In this document: positions 54,512 to 63,338 of the stretch, piece by piece
Layout: every line of letters starts with the position of its first letter
Numbering within the stretch: position 1 is the stretch's first letter
Assembly (NCBI RefSeq): GCF_008364825.1
Contig: NZ_VTTO01000013.1
Coordinates: 1-64,000, forward strand
Length of the DNA: 64,000 bases
Origin: Azospirillum sp. B21
GTDB lineage: Bacteria > Pseudomonadota > Alphaproteobacteria > Azospirillales > Azospirillaceae
Direction of reading: 5' to 3'
Notes under the pieces: model-generated
The model's input: the letters and a program-made list of their open reading frames with translations, nothing else
Told to the model about the DNA's origin: nothing
The model's database searches: none
Position numbers and translations under genes: made by a program

Positions 54512-56119
54512 TCAGGCCGCCAGCCAGACATATTCGGCAAACGCGTAGCCCATCATGCCGCCCAGCGGGCTCGGGGCGAGGCCCTTCAGTTTGTCGCTGA
54601 TGGCGTCCACGTTGGAGATGTAGGCGGGGATGATTGTGCCCGCCTCTTCGGCGATCATCACCTGCATCTCGTTGTACATCTCCTTGCGCTTGGCCTGGTC
54701 GAGCATGCCGCGCGCTTCGAGCATCATCCGGTCGAACTTTTCGGACTTGTACTTGCTCTCGTTCCACGGCGCTTCGGAGGCGTAGAGCAGGGAGAACAGG
54801 ATGTCCGGCGTCGGCCGCGGGTTGATGTTGCCGAAATGGACCGGAGCCTTCAGCCAGTAGTTGCTCCAGTAGCCATCGGACGGCACCCTCTGGACGTCGA
54901 GCTTCATGCCGATCTCGGCGGCGGAAGCCTGGACCACCATCGCCATGTCGATGGCCGACGACGCAGCGTCCGATGTGATCACCGGGATGGATTGTCCCAG
55001 CAGGCCAGCCTTCTTGAACAGGGCCTTCGCCTTTTCCGGGTCGTGCGCCTTCGGTTTCAGCGCCGTGTTGTGGTACGGGTTGACCGGGGAAACCGGCTGG
55101 TCGTTGCCCACCTCGCCGAAGCCGCGCAGGGCGGATTTGACGATCTGCTCGCGGTTGACGAGATATTTCATCCCGTCGACGAAATCTTTGCGGCTGCCCG
55201 GTTCCATGTCCAGGCGGATGTTGAGGTTGGTGTAGTTGCCCGAGGTGGTCTTCGACAAAACGAAGCCCTTCTGACCGTCGACCAGCCGCGTGGAACGCGG
55301 GTTGATCGAGGCGGCCAGGTGGATGTCGCCGGACAGCAGCGCATTGACGCGGGCATTGTCGTCGCTGATCGCGAAGAACTCGAAGGAGTCGACGTTCGGC
55401 CCACCCTTCCAGTAATTGGCGTTGCGCAGGCCGATGGAGCGCACGCCCGGCTCGAAGCTCTTGCAGGTGAAGGCGCCGGTGCCGTTGCCCTTGGAGAAGT
55501 CGGTGGTGCCGTCGGCCACGATCATGAAGTGATGCATGGACAGGATGGTCGGCAGGTCGGCGTTGGGGCTGGCCAGCGTGATCTCGACGGTGGTCTTGTC
55601 CACCGCCTTGATCTCCGCCATCTGCGCGGCGATCTTCGCGACCTTGGAGCCGACGGCCGGATCGAGGTGGCGCTTCAGCGAGAAGACCACGTCCTCGGCC
55701 GTCAGCGACTTGCCGTCGTGGAAGGTGACACCCTTGCGGAGCTTGACCGTCCAGGTCTTGGCGTCGCCCGACTCCACGCTCTCGGCCAGTTCCATCTGCG
55801 GGATGCCGGCTTGGTCGAGGAAGGTCAGGCGGTTGTAGAAGGCACAGCACCGGACATAGTCGGTGGACAGCGACGCCTTGGCGGGATCAAGCGTGTCGGC
55901 GGTCGAGGCCGACCAGCCGGCGGCCTTCAGCGCGCCGCCCTTCACCGGCGTGGCGGCCAACGCCATGGAGGCGCGGCCCAGAACGAGGTCGGCGGCGGCA
56001 AGGGACACCCCGCCCGCCAGCAGCATCTTCAGCAGGTCGCGGCGGTTGGCCCCGCGCCGGATGGCGCTTTCGACCATGCTGTCGTCGGTTCTGGTCCAGG
56101 TTTCAGGCGTCTTGGTCAT
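54512..56119 (-). CDS. Extracellular solute-binding protein, family 5 (DppA-like)
   Basis: 535 residues. A long N-terminal region with a twin-arginine motif (RRGANRRDLLKMLLAGGVSLAAADLVLGRASMALAA) indicates Tat export. The mature part has the SBP_bac_5 blocks ADTLDPAKASLSTDYVRCCAFYNRLTF, WTVKLRKGVTFHDGKSLTAEDVVFSLKRHLDP and DMKYL/NREQIVKSALRGFGEVGN. Family members bind peptides but also opines, glutathione or other amino compounds. GAGG precedes ATG 56119. It leads the transporter operon. Confidence 0.92.
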   Translation of the reverse strand: MTKTPETWTRTDDSMVESAIRRGANRRDLLKMLLAGGVSLAAADLVLGRASMALAATPVKGGALKAAGWSASTADTLDPAKASLSTDYVRCCAFYNRLTFLDQAGIPQMELAESVESGDAKTWTVKLRKGVTFHDGKSLTAEDVVFSLKRHLDPAVGSKVAKIAAQMAEIKAVDKTTVEITLASPNADLPTILSMHHFMIVADGTTDFSKGNGTGAFTCKSFEPGVRSIGLRNANYWKGGPNVDSFEFFAISDDNARVNALLSGDIHLAASINPRSTRLVDGQKGFVLSKTTSGNYTNLNIRLDMEPGSRKDFVDGMKYLVNREQIVKSALRGFGEVGNDQPVSPVNPYHNTALKPKAHDPEKAKALFKKAGLLGQSIPVITSDAASSAIDMAMVVQASAAEIGMKLDVQRVPSDGYWSNYWLKAPVHFGNINPRPTPDILFSLLYASEAPWNESKYKSEKFDRMMLEARGMLDQAKRKEMYNEMQVMIAEEAGTIIPAYISNVDAISDKLKGLAPSPLGGMMGYAFAEYVWLAA

Positions 56120-56184
56120 GTCTGCCTCACTCTGTTCGGGATTGTTTGTTCGTTTCTTTTTCAGCGCGCTCCGGTTTGGTCCGG

Positions 56185-56916
56185 TTACGCGGAGGCCGTC
56201 TTTGGTGCATCGGCAGCGTCGACGGCATCGGCCAGTTCCGCCATCGAGCGGAAGTGGAAATCAGGTTCGGTGAACTCGGCGGGCTCGATGGTGCCGCCAT
56301 AGCCCTTCTGGGCATGCCGCCGCTGGATCCAGCAATTGGTCATGCCGAGGCGCCGGGAAACCCCGATGTCATGATACTGGCTCTGGGCGACGTGCAGGAT
56401 GTCGTCCTTGCTGCCGCCGTCGCGCTCGACGAAGTCGAACACCTGATGGAAAAAGGCGGGGTCGGGCTTCTCGACGCCGGTATCGTCGGCGGTGAAGCCG
56501 GCAAAGAAGGGATCGCCCAGTTCGCGGGAGAAATGGGTGAAGGCCCAGCGCCGCGCATTGGTCATCGCGATCAGCTTGTACCGCTTGGCCAGACGCGCCA
56601 TGGCGTCCCTGCTGTCGGGGAAGCCGGCCCAGGACGCCGCGGAATCGCGCAGGCGTTCGCCGTACTGAGTGCCGGCGGGCAGGCCCAGCTTCGGCGCGAT
56701 GACCGAATAGACGCGCGCCAGATCATCGGGGAACAGGTCGGTGGCGTCGGTATACCGCGCCTCCCGGTAGAGGGTCAGCGCCGCCTCGCCGTCGACCGTG
56801 GTTCCGGCCTCCGCCGCGATCTTGGACAGGCAGTCCTTGATGCCGGATTCGAAGTCGATCAGGGTACCGACGACATCGAAGGTCAGATATTTGAAGCTCT
56901 GCAGACTCTTGGGCAA
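56185..56916 (-). CDS. HAD-superfamily type II hydrolase (haloacid-dehalogenase-like)
   Basis: 243 residues. Motif I is LTFDVVGTLIDFESG, with Val in place of the second Asp as in haloacid dehalogenases; motif II is IAMTNARRW; motif III/IV TGVEKPDPAFFHQVFD and HVAQSQYHDI. The start is TTG 56916 with GAGGAG eight bases before it. It lies just upstream of the dppA-like gene and may be in its operon. A second HAD gene (59779) differs. Real substrates are unlikely to be halogenated here. Confidence 0.88.
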   Translation of the reverse strand: MPKSLQSFKYLTFDVVGTLIDFESGIKDCLSKIAAEAGTTVDGEAALTLYREARYTDATDLFPDDLARVYSVIAPKLGLPAGTQYGERLRDSAASWAGFPDSRDAMARLAKRYKLIAMTNARRWAFTHFSRELGDPFFAGFTADDTGVEKPDPAFFHQVFDFVERDGGSKDDILHVAQSQYHDIGVSRRLGMTNCWIQRRHAQKGYGGTIEPAEFTEPDFHFRSMAELADAVDAADAPKTASA

Positions 56917-57165
56917 CGCACCAACTCCTCATCAAGGACCGCGGGGAACCGTTTCGGTTCGGCGGGGCGTTTCAGGTTCGGCAGCATCGTCCGCCGTGGT
57001 TCTTCTGGAGGTGACCCCTCCGGAGATGGCCCAGAAGCCCGGTCTTCTTCCCATCCAGTGTGGTCCATGGGTTTGACGCGGGTCTCTGAATTTGGTTGCC
57101 GGACAGCAGAAAATGCTGGATACGCGGGTATTCGCAGATTCTTCCGCGGCCTTCCCTTTTTGGGT

Positions 57166-58542
57166 CTATCGCATGGCCCGGCGGACGTCGGGATCCTCCA
57201 GCGTCTGGTCGAGCGTGCGGGCCGTACGCTCGATGATCGCGTCGATGTCGTCGTCGGTGCAGCAGAGCGGCGGGGCATAGCCCAGGACGCCGTTTCCGAA
57301 GGCACGGATCACCAGACCGTTGGTCCAGGCCCGGTCGAAAATCCGGCGGGACGGTTCGGCGGCGGCGGGCAGGGGGGTCTTGCGGTCCTTGTCCACCACC
57401 AGCTCGATGGCGGCCAGCATGCCGCGCCCGCGCACGTCGCCGACCAGCGGATGATCGCGTAGCGCGTGGAGCCCGGACATCAGCCGCGCGCCGGCCTTCA
57501 CGCCGTTGGCGAGCAATCCGTTCTCGTACAGCCGCAGAGCCTCCAACCCGACCGCGGCACTTACGGGGTGGGCGGAATAGGTGTAGCCATGGCCGACCGC
57601 GGCGTTGCCGGCGGCATCCGCGATGGTGGCATAAACCCCGTCGGACAGGAAGACCGCACCCATCGGTACGTAACCGGAGGTCAGGCCCTTGGCCGTGGTC
57701 ATCAGGTCGGGGACCACGCCGTCGTCGGTGCAGGCGAACAGCGGGCCGGTGCGGCCGAAGCCGGTGATGACCTCGTCGGCGACGAACAGGATGCCGAGGC
57801 TGCGGCAGCGGTCGCACATCGCCTTCATCCAGCCATCGGGGGGCACCAGTACGCCGCCGGACCCCTGGATCGGTTCGGCATAGAAGGCGGCGACCCGCTC
57901 CGGTCCGCCGATCTCGGCGATCTTGGCGTCGAGTGCGGCGAGCGAAGCGGCGATGATCGCATCCGCATCGTCGCCCACCGGGTTGCGGTAGGCGTAGTGC
58001 GACGGAGTCTTGTGCTGCCAGTCGAAGGGAACGCCGAAGCCGGCATGGAAGGCGGGCAGGGCGGTCAGCCCGGCGCCGACGGTGGAGGAGCCGTGATAGC
58101 CCTGTTCGATCGAAATGAACTGGTCGCGCTGCGGCTCGCCCTTGGCCTGCCAGTAATAGCGGATGAAGCGGATGGTGCTGTCCACCGCGTCCGACCCGCC
58201 GAGCGTGAAGAAGACGTGGTTCAGGTCGCCGGGCGCGCGTTCGGCGAGCGCCGCCGCCAGCCGGATCGCCGGTTCGCTGCCAAGCCCGAAATAGCCGGTG
58301 GCATAGGGCAGTTCTTGCATCTGGCGGGTGGCGGCATCGACGAGGCTCTGCTGGCCGTAGCCGGCATTGACGCACCACAGGCCGGCGAAGCCATCCACCA
58401 GCCGGTGGCCGGACGTGTCGGTGATCGTCGCCCCCGAGCCGGAGGCGATCACCCGAACGCCGGCCTTCTCATGGCCGCGGTAGGAGGCGACGGGATGCAC
58501 CAGATGGGCACGGTCGAGTTCGATCAGGGAATTGCTGAGCAT
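57166..58542 (-). CDS. Class III aminotransferase (PLP, omega-amino acid type)
   Basis: 458 residues. GFAGLWCVNAGYGQQSLVDA starts the fold; FFTLGGSDAVDSTIRFIRYYWQ and GYHGSS form the PLP phosphate site. ILFVADEVITGFGRTGPLFA carries the Asp, and MTTAKGLTSGYVPMGAV the Schiff-base Lys. It resembles aspartate-aminotransferase-family omega-amine/pyruvate enzymes. CCGGAGAGG precedes ATG 58542. It transfers the amino group of an omega-amino compound, giving an aldehyde that the dehydrogenase at 61835 could oxidise. That link is inference. Confidence 0.92.
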   Translation of the reverse strand: MLSNSLIELDRAHLVHPVASYRGHEKAGVRVIASGSGATITDTSGHRLVDGFAGLWCVNAGYGQQSLVDAATRQMQELPYATGYFGLGSEPAIRLAAALAERAPGDLNHVFFTLGGSDAVDSTIRFIRYYWQAKGEPQRDQFISIEQGYHGSSTVGAGLTALPAFHAGFGVPFDWQHKTPSHYAYRNPVGDDADAIIAASLAALDAKIAEIGGPERVAAFYAEPIQGSGGVLVPPDGWMKAMCDRCRSLGILFVADEVITGFGRTGPLFACTDDGVVPDLMTTAKGLTSGYVPMGAVFLSDGVYATIADAAGNAAVGHGYTYSAHPVSAAVGLEALRLYENGLLANGVKAGARLMSGLHALRDHPLVGDVRGRGMLAAIELVVDKDRKTPLPAAAEPSRRIFDRAWTNGLVIRAFGNGVLGYAPPLCCTDDDIDAIIERTARTLDQTLEDPDVRRAMR

Positions 58543-58555
58543 GGTCCTCTCCGGA

Positions 58556-59425
58556 TCAGCCGAGTGCCTGGCTGGCGAGCGCAAAAGTCGAAACGGGGGC
58601 TGCCGATGGGGGCGCAGCCGTCGAAGCGGGGCGGCGCATGGCGATGCCGCCGCCGACGTGGCGCAGACCGACATCGGCCAGCCATGGCCCCAGGCCGGTG
58701 TCGGCGGTGGTGTCCACCCGCAGGAATTTCCCCGGATTTGCGGCGATGATCGGGCCGATCAGAGCCTTGGCGCCGTCCGCATCGGGGGCGACCACCGGGC
58801 CGATGACCTGTCCGCGGCCGAAGTCGCGCAACGCCGCGAATCCGACGGGAGTGCCGTTCCGTCGCAGCAGCGTGAAGGACCCGACCTCGGCGAAACGCTC
58901 CAGCAGCAGGCCGCGGTCGGCGCCGAAGGCCTGCCGGTCCAGGGCGGCGATGGCGGCGGCGCTGTCGGTGCCGGCGGAGACGACGTCTTCCGCCGCGACC
59001 AACAACATCGGACCGGCCTCCCCCTGGTGCTGAAGGACGGTGCCGACCTCGCGGAAGCCCAGCTTTTCGTAGAGCGGCAGCCCGTCGGTCGTGGCGACGA
59101 GGCGCAGGGGGCGGTTTCCGGCCAGCGCCATGGCCTCGTCCATCAGGCGGCGGCCAAGGCCCTGCCCGCGCCAGCCTTCATCGACGATGACCATGTTGAT
59201 GGTGGCCGCATCCTCGCCATAGGGCGTCATCAGCACCGTGCCGACAACTTTCGCCGACTCTGCGTCCACGGCGACCAGCCCCTGGCTGAGCGCAAGGTTC
59301 AGGGACCAGTCTTCCAGACGGTGCGGCCATTGCGCCTGCCGCGACAGGGCGAGCGCGTCCTTGAGAAATTTGCTCTCGAAAGCCAGACAGTTAGCCGTTC
59401 TCTTGGGAACTGTATTCTTGCTCAT
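58556..59425 (-). CDS. Tandem GNAT acetyltransferase
   Basis: 289 residues with two GNAT-like halves. The first has the acetyl-CoA motif VIVDEGWRGQGLGRRLMDEAMALA and TTDGLPLYEKLGF. The second (from about 160: AIAALDRQAFGADRGLLLERFAEVGSFTLLRRNGTPVGFAALRDFGRGQVIGPVVAPD) is of the degenerate C-terminal GNAT type. It lies 13 bp before the aminotransferase on the same strand, so it is likely to be translated with it. AAAGGA precedes ATG 59425. Substrate is probably the same amine. Confidence 0.88.
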   Translation of the reverse strand: MSKNTVPKRTANCLAFESKFLKDALALSRQAQWPHRLEDWSLNLALSQGLVAVDAESAKVVGTVLMTPYGEDAATINMVIVDEGWRGQGLGRRLMDEAMALAGNRPLRLVATTDGLPLYEKLGFREVGTVLQHQGEAGPMLLVAAEDVVSAGTDSAAAIAALDRQAFGADRGLLLERFAEVGSFTLLRRNGTPVGFAALRDFGRGQVIGPVVAPDADGAKALIGPIIAANPGKFLRVDTTADTGLGPWLADVGLRHVGGGIAMRRPASTAAPPSAAPVSTFALASQALG

Positions 59426-59778
59426 GGGCAGTCCTTTCACCCTCTGACCCAAGAGTGGGCGCACTGCTCCCGGACGTTTGTCCGAAGGCGGCGCCTGCAG
59501 CGATATCTTTCACCTTTGCTTCGGTGGCTGGCCGCATCTTATGCCGTGGCAGGGGCCGCCGGTCCCGCGGATGGGGCGCTCGTCCCCCCTTAAGGCCCCG
59601 TTCGGCGAGCGCCGGCGCCATTCCCCTCCCAACCAAATGCTGAGCGTCGAGACAGAAACGGAACTTTGTGCTTTCGCGCCGGGCAATTCGGTCAGGCCCG
59701 GTATCACGGCAGGGCTAGGATCATGGGGCAGGGTCGATCGCGCCCTCTCCCATCGCGCTCCAAATCAAGGAAGCAGCC
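59426..59778. other. Divergent intergenic region, GNAT / HAD
   Basis: 353 bp between the GNAT start (59425, minus) and the HAD start (59779, plus). No gene is apparent. TTTCACC-CTCTGACC and related strings near 59436-59450 do not form a clear palindrome. Both promoters of the amino-compound cluster must be here. Confidence 0.4.
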
Positions 59779-60447
59779 ATGAGCCAGTTTCGGCCGAAAT
59801 ACGTCACCTTCGATTGCCACGGCACGCTGATCAACTTTCAGATGGCCGAAGCCGCACGCGATCTGTACGGATCGATCCTCGACGAGGCGCGGATGACGGA
59901 GTTCATCAAGAATTTCGCCGCCTACCGTCTCGACGAGATCATGGGTGACTGGAAGCCCTACGCCGAGGTCGTGCACAATTCGCTGGAGCGCACCTGCAAG
60001 CGCAACAACGTCGTCTTCCGCGACGAGGACGCGCGCATGGTCTATGAGCGGGTTCCCACCTGGGGTCCGCACGCCGATGTGCCGGCCGGGCTTGCCAAGG
60101 TCGCCAAGGAAATCCCGCTGGTCATCCTGTCCAACGCCATGAACGACCAGATCCCGTCGAACGTGGCGAAGCTGGGCGCGCCCTTCCACGCCGTCTACAC
60201 CGCCGAGCAGGCGCAGGCCTACAAGCCGCGCTTCCAGGCCTTTGAATACATGTTCGACATGCTCGGCTGCGGGCCGGAGGACATCCTGCACTGCTCCTCC
60301 TCCTTCCGGTACGACCTGATGTCGGCGCATGATCTGGGGATCCGCAACAAGGTGTGGGTCAACCGCGGCCACGAACCGGCCAACCCCTATTACGGCTATG
60401 TCGAGATCCGCGACATCTCCGGCCTGCCCGGCGTGGTCGGGCTGTAA
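59779..60447 (+). CDS. HAD-superfamily type II hydrolase
   Basis: 222 residues. Motif I VTFDCHGTLINFQM, motif II VILSNAMNDQ, motif III AQAYKPRFQAFEYMF, motif IV ILHCSSSFRYDLMSAHDLG. It has the alpha-helical type II cap. It differs from the HAD at 56185 in motif I (FDCHG against FDVVG). AAGGAAG precedes ATG 59779. It is followed 45 bp on by an FAD oxidoreductase on the same strand. HAD/FAD-oxidase pairs are seen in amine catabolic loci, but the reaction is unknown. Confidence 0.88.
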   Translation: MSQFRPKYVTFDCHGTLINFQMAEAARDLYGSILDEARMTEFIKNFAAYRLDEIMGDWKPYAEVVHNSLERTCKRNNVVFRDEDARMVYERVPTWGPHADVPAGLAKVAKEIPLVILSNAMNDQIPSNVAKLGAPFHAVYTAEQAQAYKPRFQAFEYMFDMLGCGPEDILHCSSSFRYDLMSAHDLGIRNKVWVNRGHEPANPYYGYVEIRDISGLPGVVGL

Positions 60448-60492
60448 GGGACGGATTTTTCGGTTCAGGCTGTAATGGGAAGGACCCGGGTC

Positions 60493-61767
60493 ATGAAATT
60501 CGTCTCCTACTGGCACGACACCGCTCCCGCCTTCTCGGGCGGAGCCGAGGGCGCTGCAGAGGGTCAGTATGACGTCGCCATCGTCGGAGGGGGCTTCACC
60601 GGCCTGGGTGCCGCCCGCCAACTGGCCAAGGCCGGCGCGCGGGTGATCGTGCTGGAGGGCGGCCGCATCGGCGGCGGGGCGTCGGGGCGCAACGGCGGGC
60701 ACCTCAACAACGGTTTGGCGCACAGCTTCATCGCCGCCAAGACCGCCCTGGGGACGGAGCGCGCCATCGCCCTCTACCGCGCCTTCGACCAGTCCATCGA
60801 CACGCTGGAGGCGGTGATCGCCGAAGAGGGGATCGACTGCGATTTCCGCCGCGCCGGCAAGCTGAAGCTGGCCTCCAAGCCCGCCCATTTCGACGCCATC
60901 GCCCGCAACTTCGAGGTGGTGCACCGCGAGGTCGATCCCGACACCGCGCTGCTGACCGCCGAAGACCTGAAGGGGGAGGTCGGCTCGCCGTTCCACGGCG
61001 CGATGCTGTCGCGCAAGAGCGCGATGATGCATATGGGCCGCTTCGTCATCGGGCTGGCGGATGCGGCCAAGCGGCACGGCGCGGTGCTGGTCGAAAACGC
61101 CCCGGTCGGCGCCATCACCCGCTCGGGCGACCGCCACACGCTGTCCACCCCGCGCGGCACGGTCAGCGCCAAGGAGGTGCTGGTCGCCACCGGCGCCTAC
61201 ACCACGCCGAATTTCAGCCATTTCCGCCGCCGCATCATCTCCGTCGGCAGCTTCATCATCGCCACCCGGCCGCTGAGCGACGATGAGATCGCGTCGGTGG
61301 TGCCGGGCAACCGCACCTACGTTACGTCGATGAACATCGGCAACTACTTCCGCCTGTCGCCGGACCGGCGGCTGATCTTCGGCGGCCGGGCGCGCTTCTC
61401 GGCCACTTCCGACCAGCAATCCGATGCCAAGAGCGGGGAAATCCTGCGGGCAAGCCTCGCACGGGTCTTCCCGCAGATCGCCGGCATCGACATCGATTAC
61501 TGCTGGGGTGGGCTGGTGGACATGACCAGCGACCGCTACCCGCGCGCCGGCTACCTGGACGGCCTGTGGTACGCCATGGGCTATTCCGGCCACGGGGCGC
61601 AGCTGTCCACCCATCTCGGCATGACCATGGCCGACGCGATCCTGGGGCGGGAGGACAAGAACCCGCTGAAGGGGCTGTCCTGGCCCGCCGTCCCCGGCCA
61701 TTTCGGCAAGCCCTGGTTCCTGCCGCTGGTCGGGCTGTACTACAAGGCGCTTGACCGGATTCAGTGA
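60493..61767 (+). CDS. FAD-dependent oxidoreductase (gamma-glutamylputrescine-oxidase-like)
   Basis: 424 residues. N-terminal MKFVSYWHDTAPAF, then DVAIVGGGFTGLGAARQLAKAGARVIVLEGGRIGGGASGRNGGHLNNGL, and C-terminal WGGLVDMTSDRYPRAGYLDGLWYAMGYSGHGAQLSTHLG. The short N-terminal extension before the Rossmann fold and the SGRNGG motif are those of PuuB/OrdL-type amine oxidases. GGAAGGAC precedes ATG 60493; the ATG at 60475 lies before that site. The HAD gene upstream is in the same unit. The strong terminator at 61781-61819 ends it. Confidence 0.9.
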   Translation: MKFVSYWHDTAPAFSGGAEGAAEGQYDVAIVGGGFTGLGAARQLAKAGARVIVLEGGRIGGGASGRNGGHLNNGLAHSFIAAKTALGTERAIALYRAFDQSIDTLEAVIAEEGIDCDFRRAGKLKLASKPAHFDAIARNFEVVHREVDPDTALLTAEDLKGEVGSPFHGAMLSRKSAMMHMGRFVIGLADAAKRHGAVLVENAPVGAITRSGDRHTLSTPRGTVSAKEVLVATGAYTTPNFSHFRRRIISVGSFIIATRPLSDDEIASVVPGNRTYVTSMNIGNYFRLSPDRRLIFGGRARFSATSDQQSDAKSGEILRASLARVFPQIAGIDIDYCWGGLVDMTSDRYPRAGYLDGLWYAMGYSGHGAQLSTHLGMTMADAILGREDKNPLKGLSWPAVPGHFGKPWFLPLVGLYYKALDRIQ

Positions 61768-61780
61768 CGGTCGGAAAACA

Positions 61781-61819
61781 AAAAGCCCGGCGGGAGCGCA
61801 TCGCTCCCGCCGGGCTTTT
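61781..61819. terminator. Strong bidirectional terminator
   Basis: An 18-bp perfect stem at 61781-61798 and 61802-61819 (AAAAGCCCGGCGGGAGCG and its complement) with a three-base loop, flanked by A-run and T-run. It terminates the convergent FAD-oxidase and aldehyde-dehydrogenase genes. Confidence 0.9.
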
Positions 61820-61834
61820 CGCTGCCCTTTGGCG

Positions 61835-63295
61835 TCACCCCAACCCGCCGATGTGGAAGGTCTTCAGCTCCAGATACTCCTCGATCCCCACCTGCGCCCC
61901 TTCGCGGCCCAGGCCGGACTGCTTGACGCCGCCGAAGGGGGCGACCTCGGTGGAAATCATGCCGGTGTTGAGCCCGACCATGCCGGCCTCCAGCGCTTCC
62001 CCCACACGCCAGGACCGCGCAAGGTTCTGCGTGTAGAAATAGGCGGCCAGCCCGAAGGGCGTGGCGTTGGCGAGCGCGATGGCCTCCTCCTCCGTCTCGA
62101 AGCGGAACAGCGGCGCCACCGGGCCGAAGGTCTCCTCATGGGCGAGCAGCATGTCGGTGGTGGCATCGGTCAACACCACCGGGGCGACGAACTGCGGACC
62201 CGCCACCGTCACGGTGGCGGCAGACGCGATGCTCGCTCCCTTGGACACCGCGTCGGCGACATGGCGCTCTATCTTGTCGACGGCGGCGGCGTTGATCATC
62301 GGGCCGATGGCGACCCCCGGTTCCAGCCCCGATCCCACCCGCATGGCGTTGACGCGGGCGACCAGCCGGTCGCGGAAGGCCTCATAGACGTTCGCCTGCA
62401 CCAAAATGCGGTTGGCGCAGACGCAGGTCTGCCCGCCGTTGCGGAATTTGGAGAGGATGACACCCTCCACCGCCTGATCGAGATCGGCGTCGTCGAACAC
62501 GATGAAGGGCGCGTTGCCGCCCAGCTCCAGGCTGAGCCGCTTGATGCCGTCGGCGGCCCCGCGCATCAGCAGCGATCCCACACGGGTGGAGCCGGTGAAG
62601 GAGATCTTGCGGACGGTCTCGTTCGCCAGAAGCTCCTCGCCGATGGCCTCCGGCCGGCCGGTCAGGATGTTGATCACGCCGGCCGGGATGCCGGCCCGTT
62701 CGGCCAGCACGCCCAGCGCCAGCGCCGAATATGGAGTGAAGTCCGATGGCTTGATGACCACGGTGCAGCCGGCGGCCAGCGCCGGGGCCACCTTGCGGGT
62801 GATCATGGCGTTGGGGAAGTTCCACGGCGTGATGATGCCGCAGACGCCGATCGGCTCCTTCAGAACGACGATGCGGCGGTCGGGGGTGGGGGAGGGGATG
62901 GTGGTGCCGCCGATCCGCCGCGCCTCCTCGGCGAACCATTTGACGAAGGAGGCGCCATAGCGGATCTCGCCGCGCGCCTCGTCCAGAGGCTTGCCCTGCT
63001 CCAGCGTCAGGATGCGGGCCAGATCCTCCAAATTTTCGATCATCAGCGCATGCCAGCGCTCCAGCAGGGCGGCGCGGTCGGCGTGGGTGCGCCGCTTCCA
63101 GGCGGGGTAGGCCTCGGCCGCGGCGGCGATGGCGTCGCGGGCGTCGGTGCCGTCCATGTCGGGAACGCTGCCGAGGGCGTGGCCGGTCGCCGGATTCCGG
63201 ACGTCGATGGTCCGGCCGGCCGACCCGTCGCACCAGCGCCCGCCGATCAGCCCCCGTTCGCGGAACAGGGAGGAATCCGTCAGGTGATGGGTCAT
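61835..63295 (-). CDS. gabD: NAD(P)-dependent succinate-semialdehyde-type dehydrogenase
   Basis: A 486-residue aldehyde dehydrogenase. NAD site: GIITPWNFPNAMITRKVAPALAAGCTVVIKPSDFTP, then ISFTGSTRVGSLLM. Catalytic Glu is in LELGGNAPFIV and catalytic Cys in NGGQTCVCANRI. The CVCANR form with FNGGQ-type context matches GabD-like enzymes. It oxidises succinate semialdehyde or a similar omega-oxo acid. ATG 63295 is chosen; the frame extends to 63376 without support. Its product would feed the TCA cycle. It may share an operon with the dehydrogenase at 63339. Confidence 0.88.
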   Translation of the reverse strand: MTHHLTDSSLFRERGLIGGRWCDGSAGRTIDVRNPATGHALGSVPDMDGTDARDAIAAAAEAYPAWKRRTHADRAALLERWHALMIENLEDLARILTLEQGKPLDEARGEIRYGASFVKWFAEEARRIGGTTIPSPTPDRRIVVLKEPIGVCGIITPWNFPNAMITRKVAPALAAGCTVVIKPSDFTPYSALALGVLAERAGIPAGVINILTGRPEAIGEELLANETVRKISFTGSTRVGSLLMRGAADGIKRLSLELGGNAPFIVFDDADLDQAVEGVILSKFRNGGQTCVCANRILVQANVYEAFRDRLVARVNAMRVGSGLEPGVAIGPMINAAAVDKIERHVADAVSKGASIASAATVTVAGPQFVAPVVLTDATTDMLLAHEETFGPVAPLFRFETEEEAIALANATPFGLAAYFYTQNLARSWRVGEALEAGMVGLNTGMISTEVAPFGGVKQSGLGREGAQVGIEEYLELKTFHIGGLG

Positions 63296-63338
63296 GGTTG
63301 TGTGTTTTCCGCTTCGGGTGAATTCAAGGCGACAGGCA

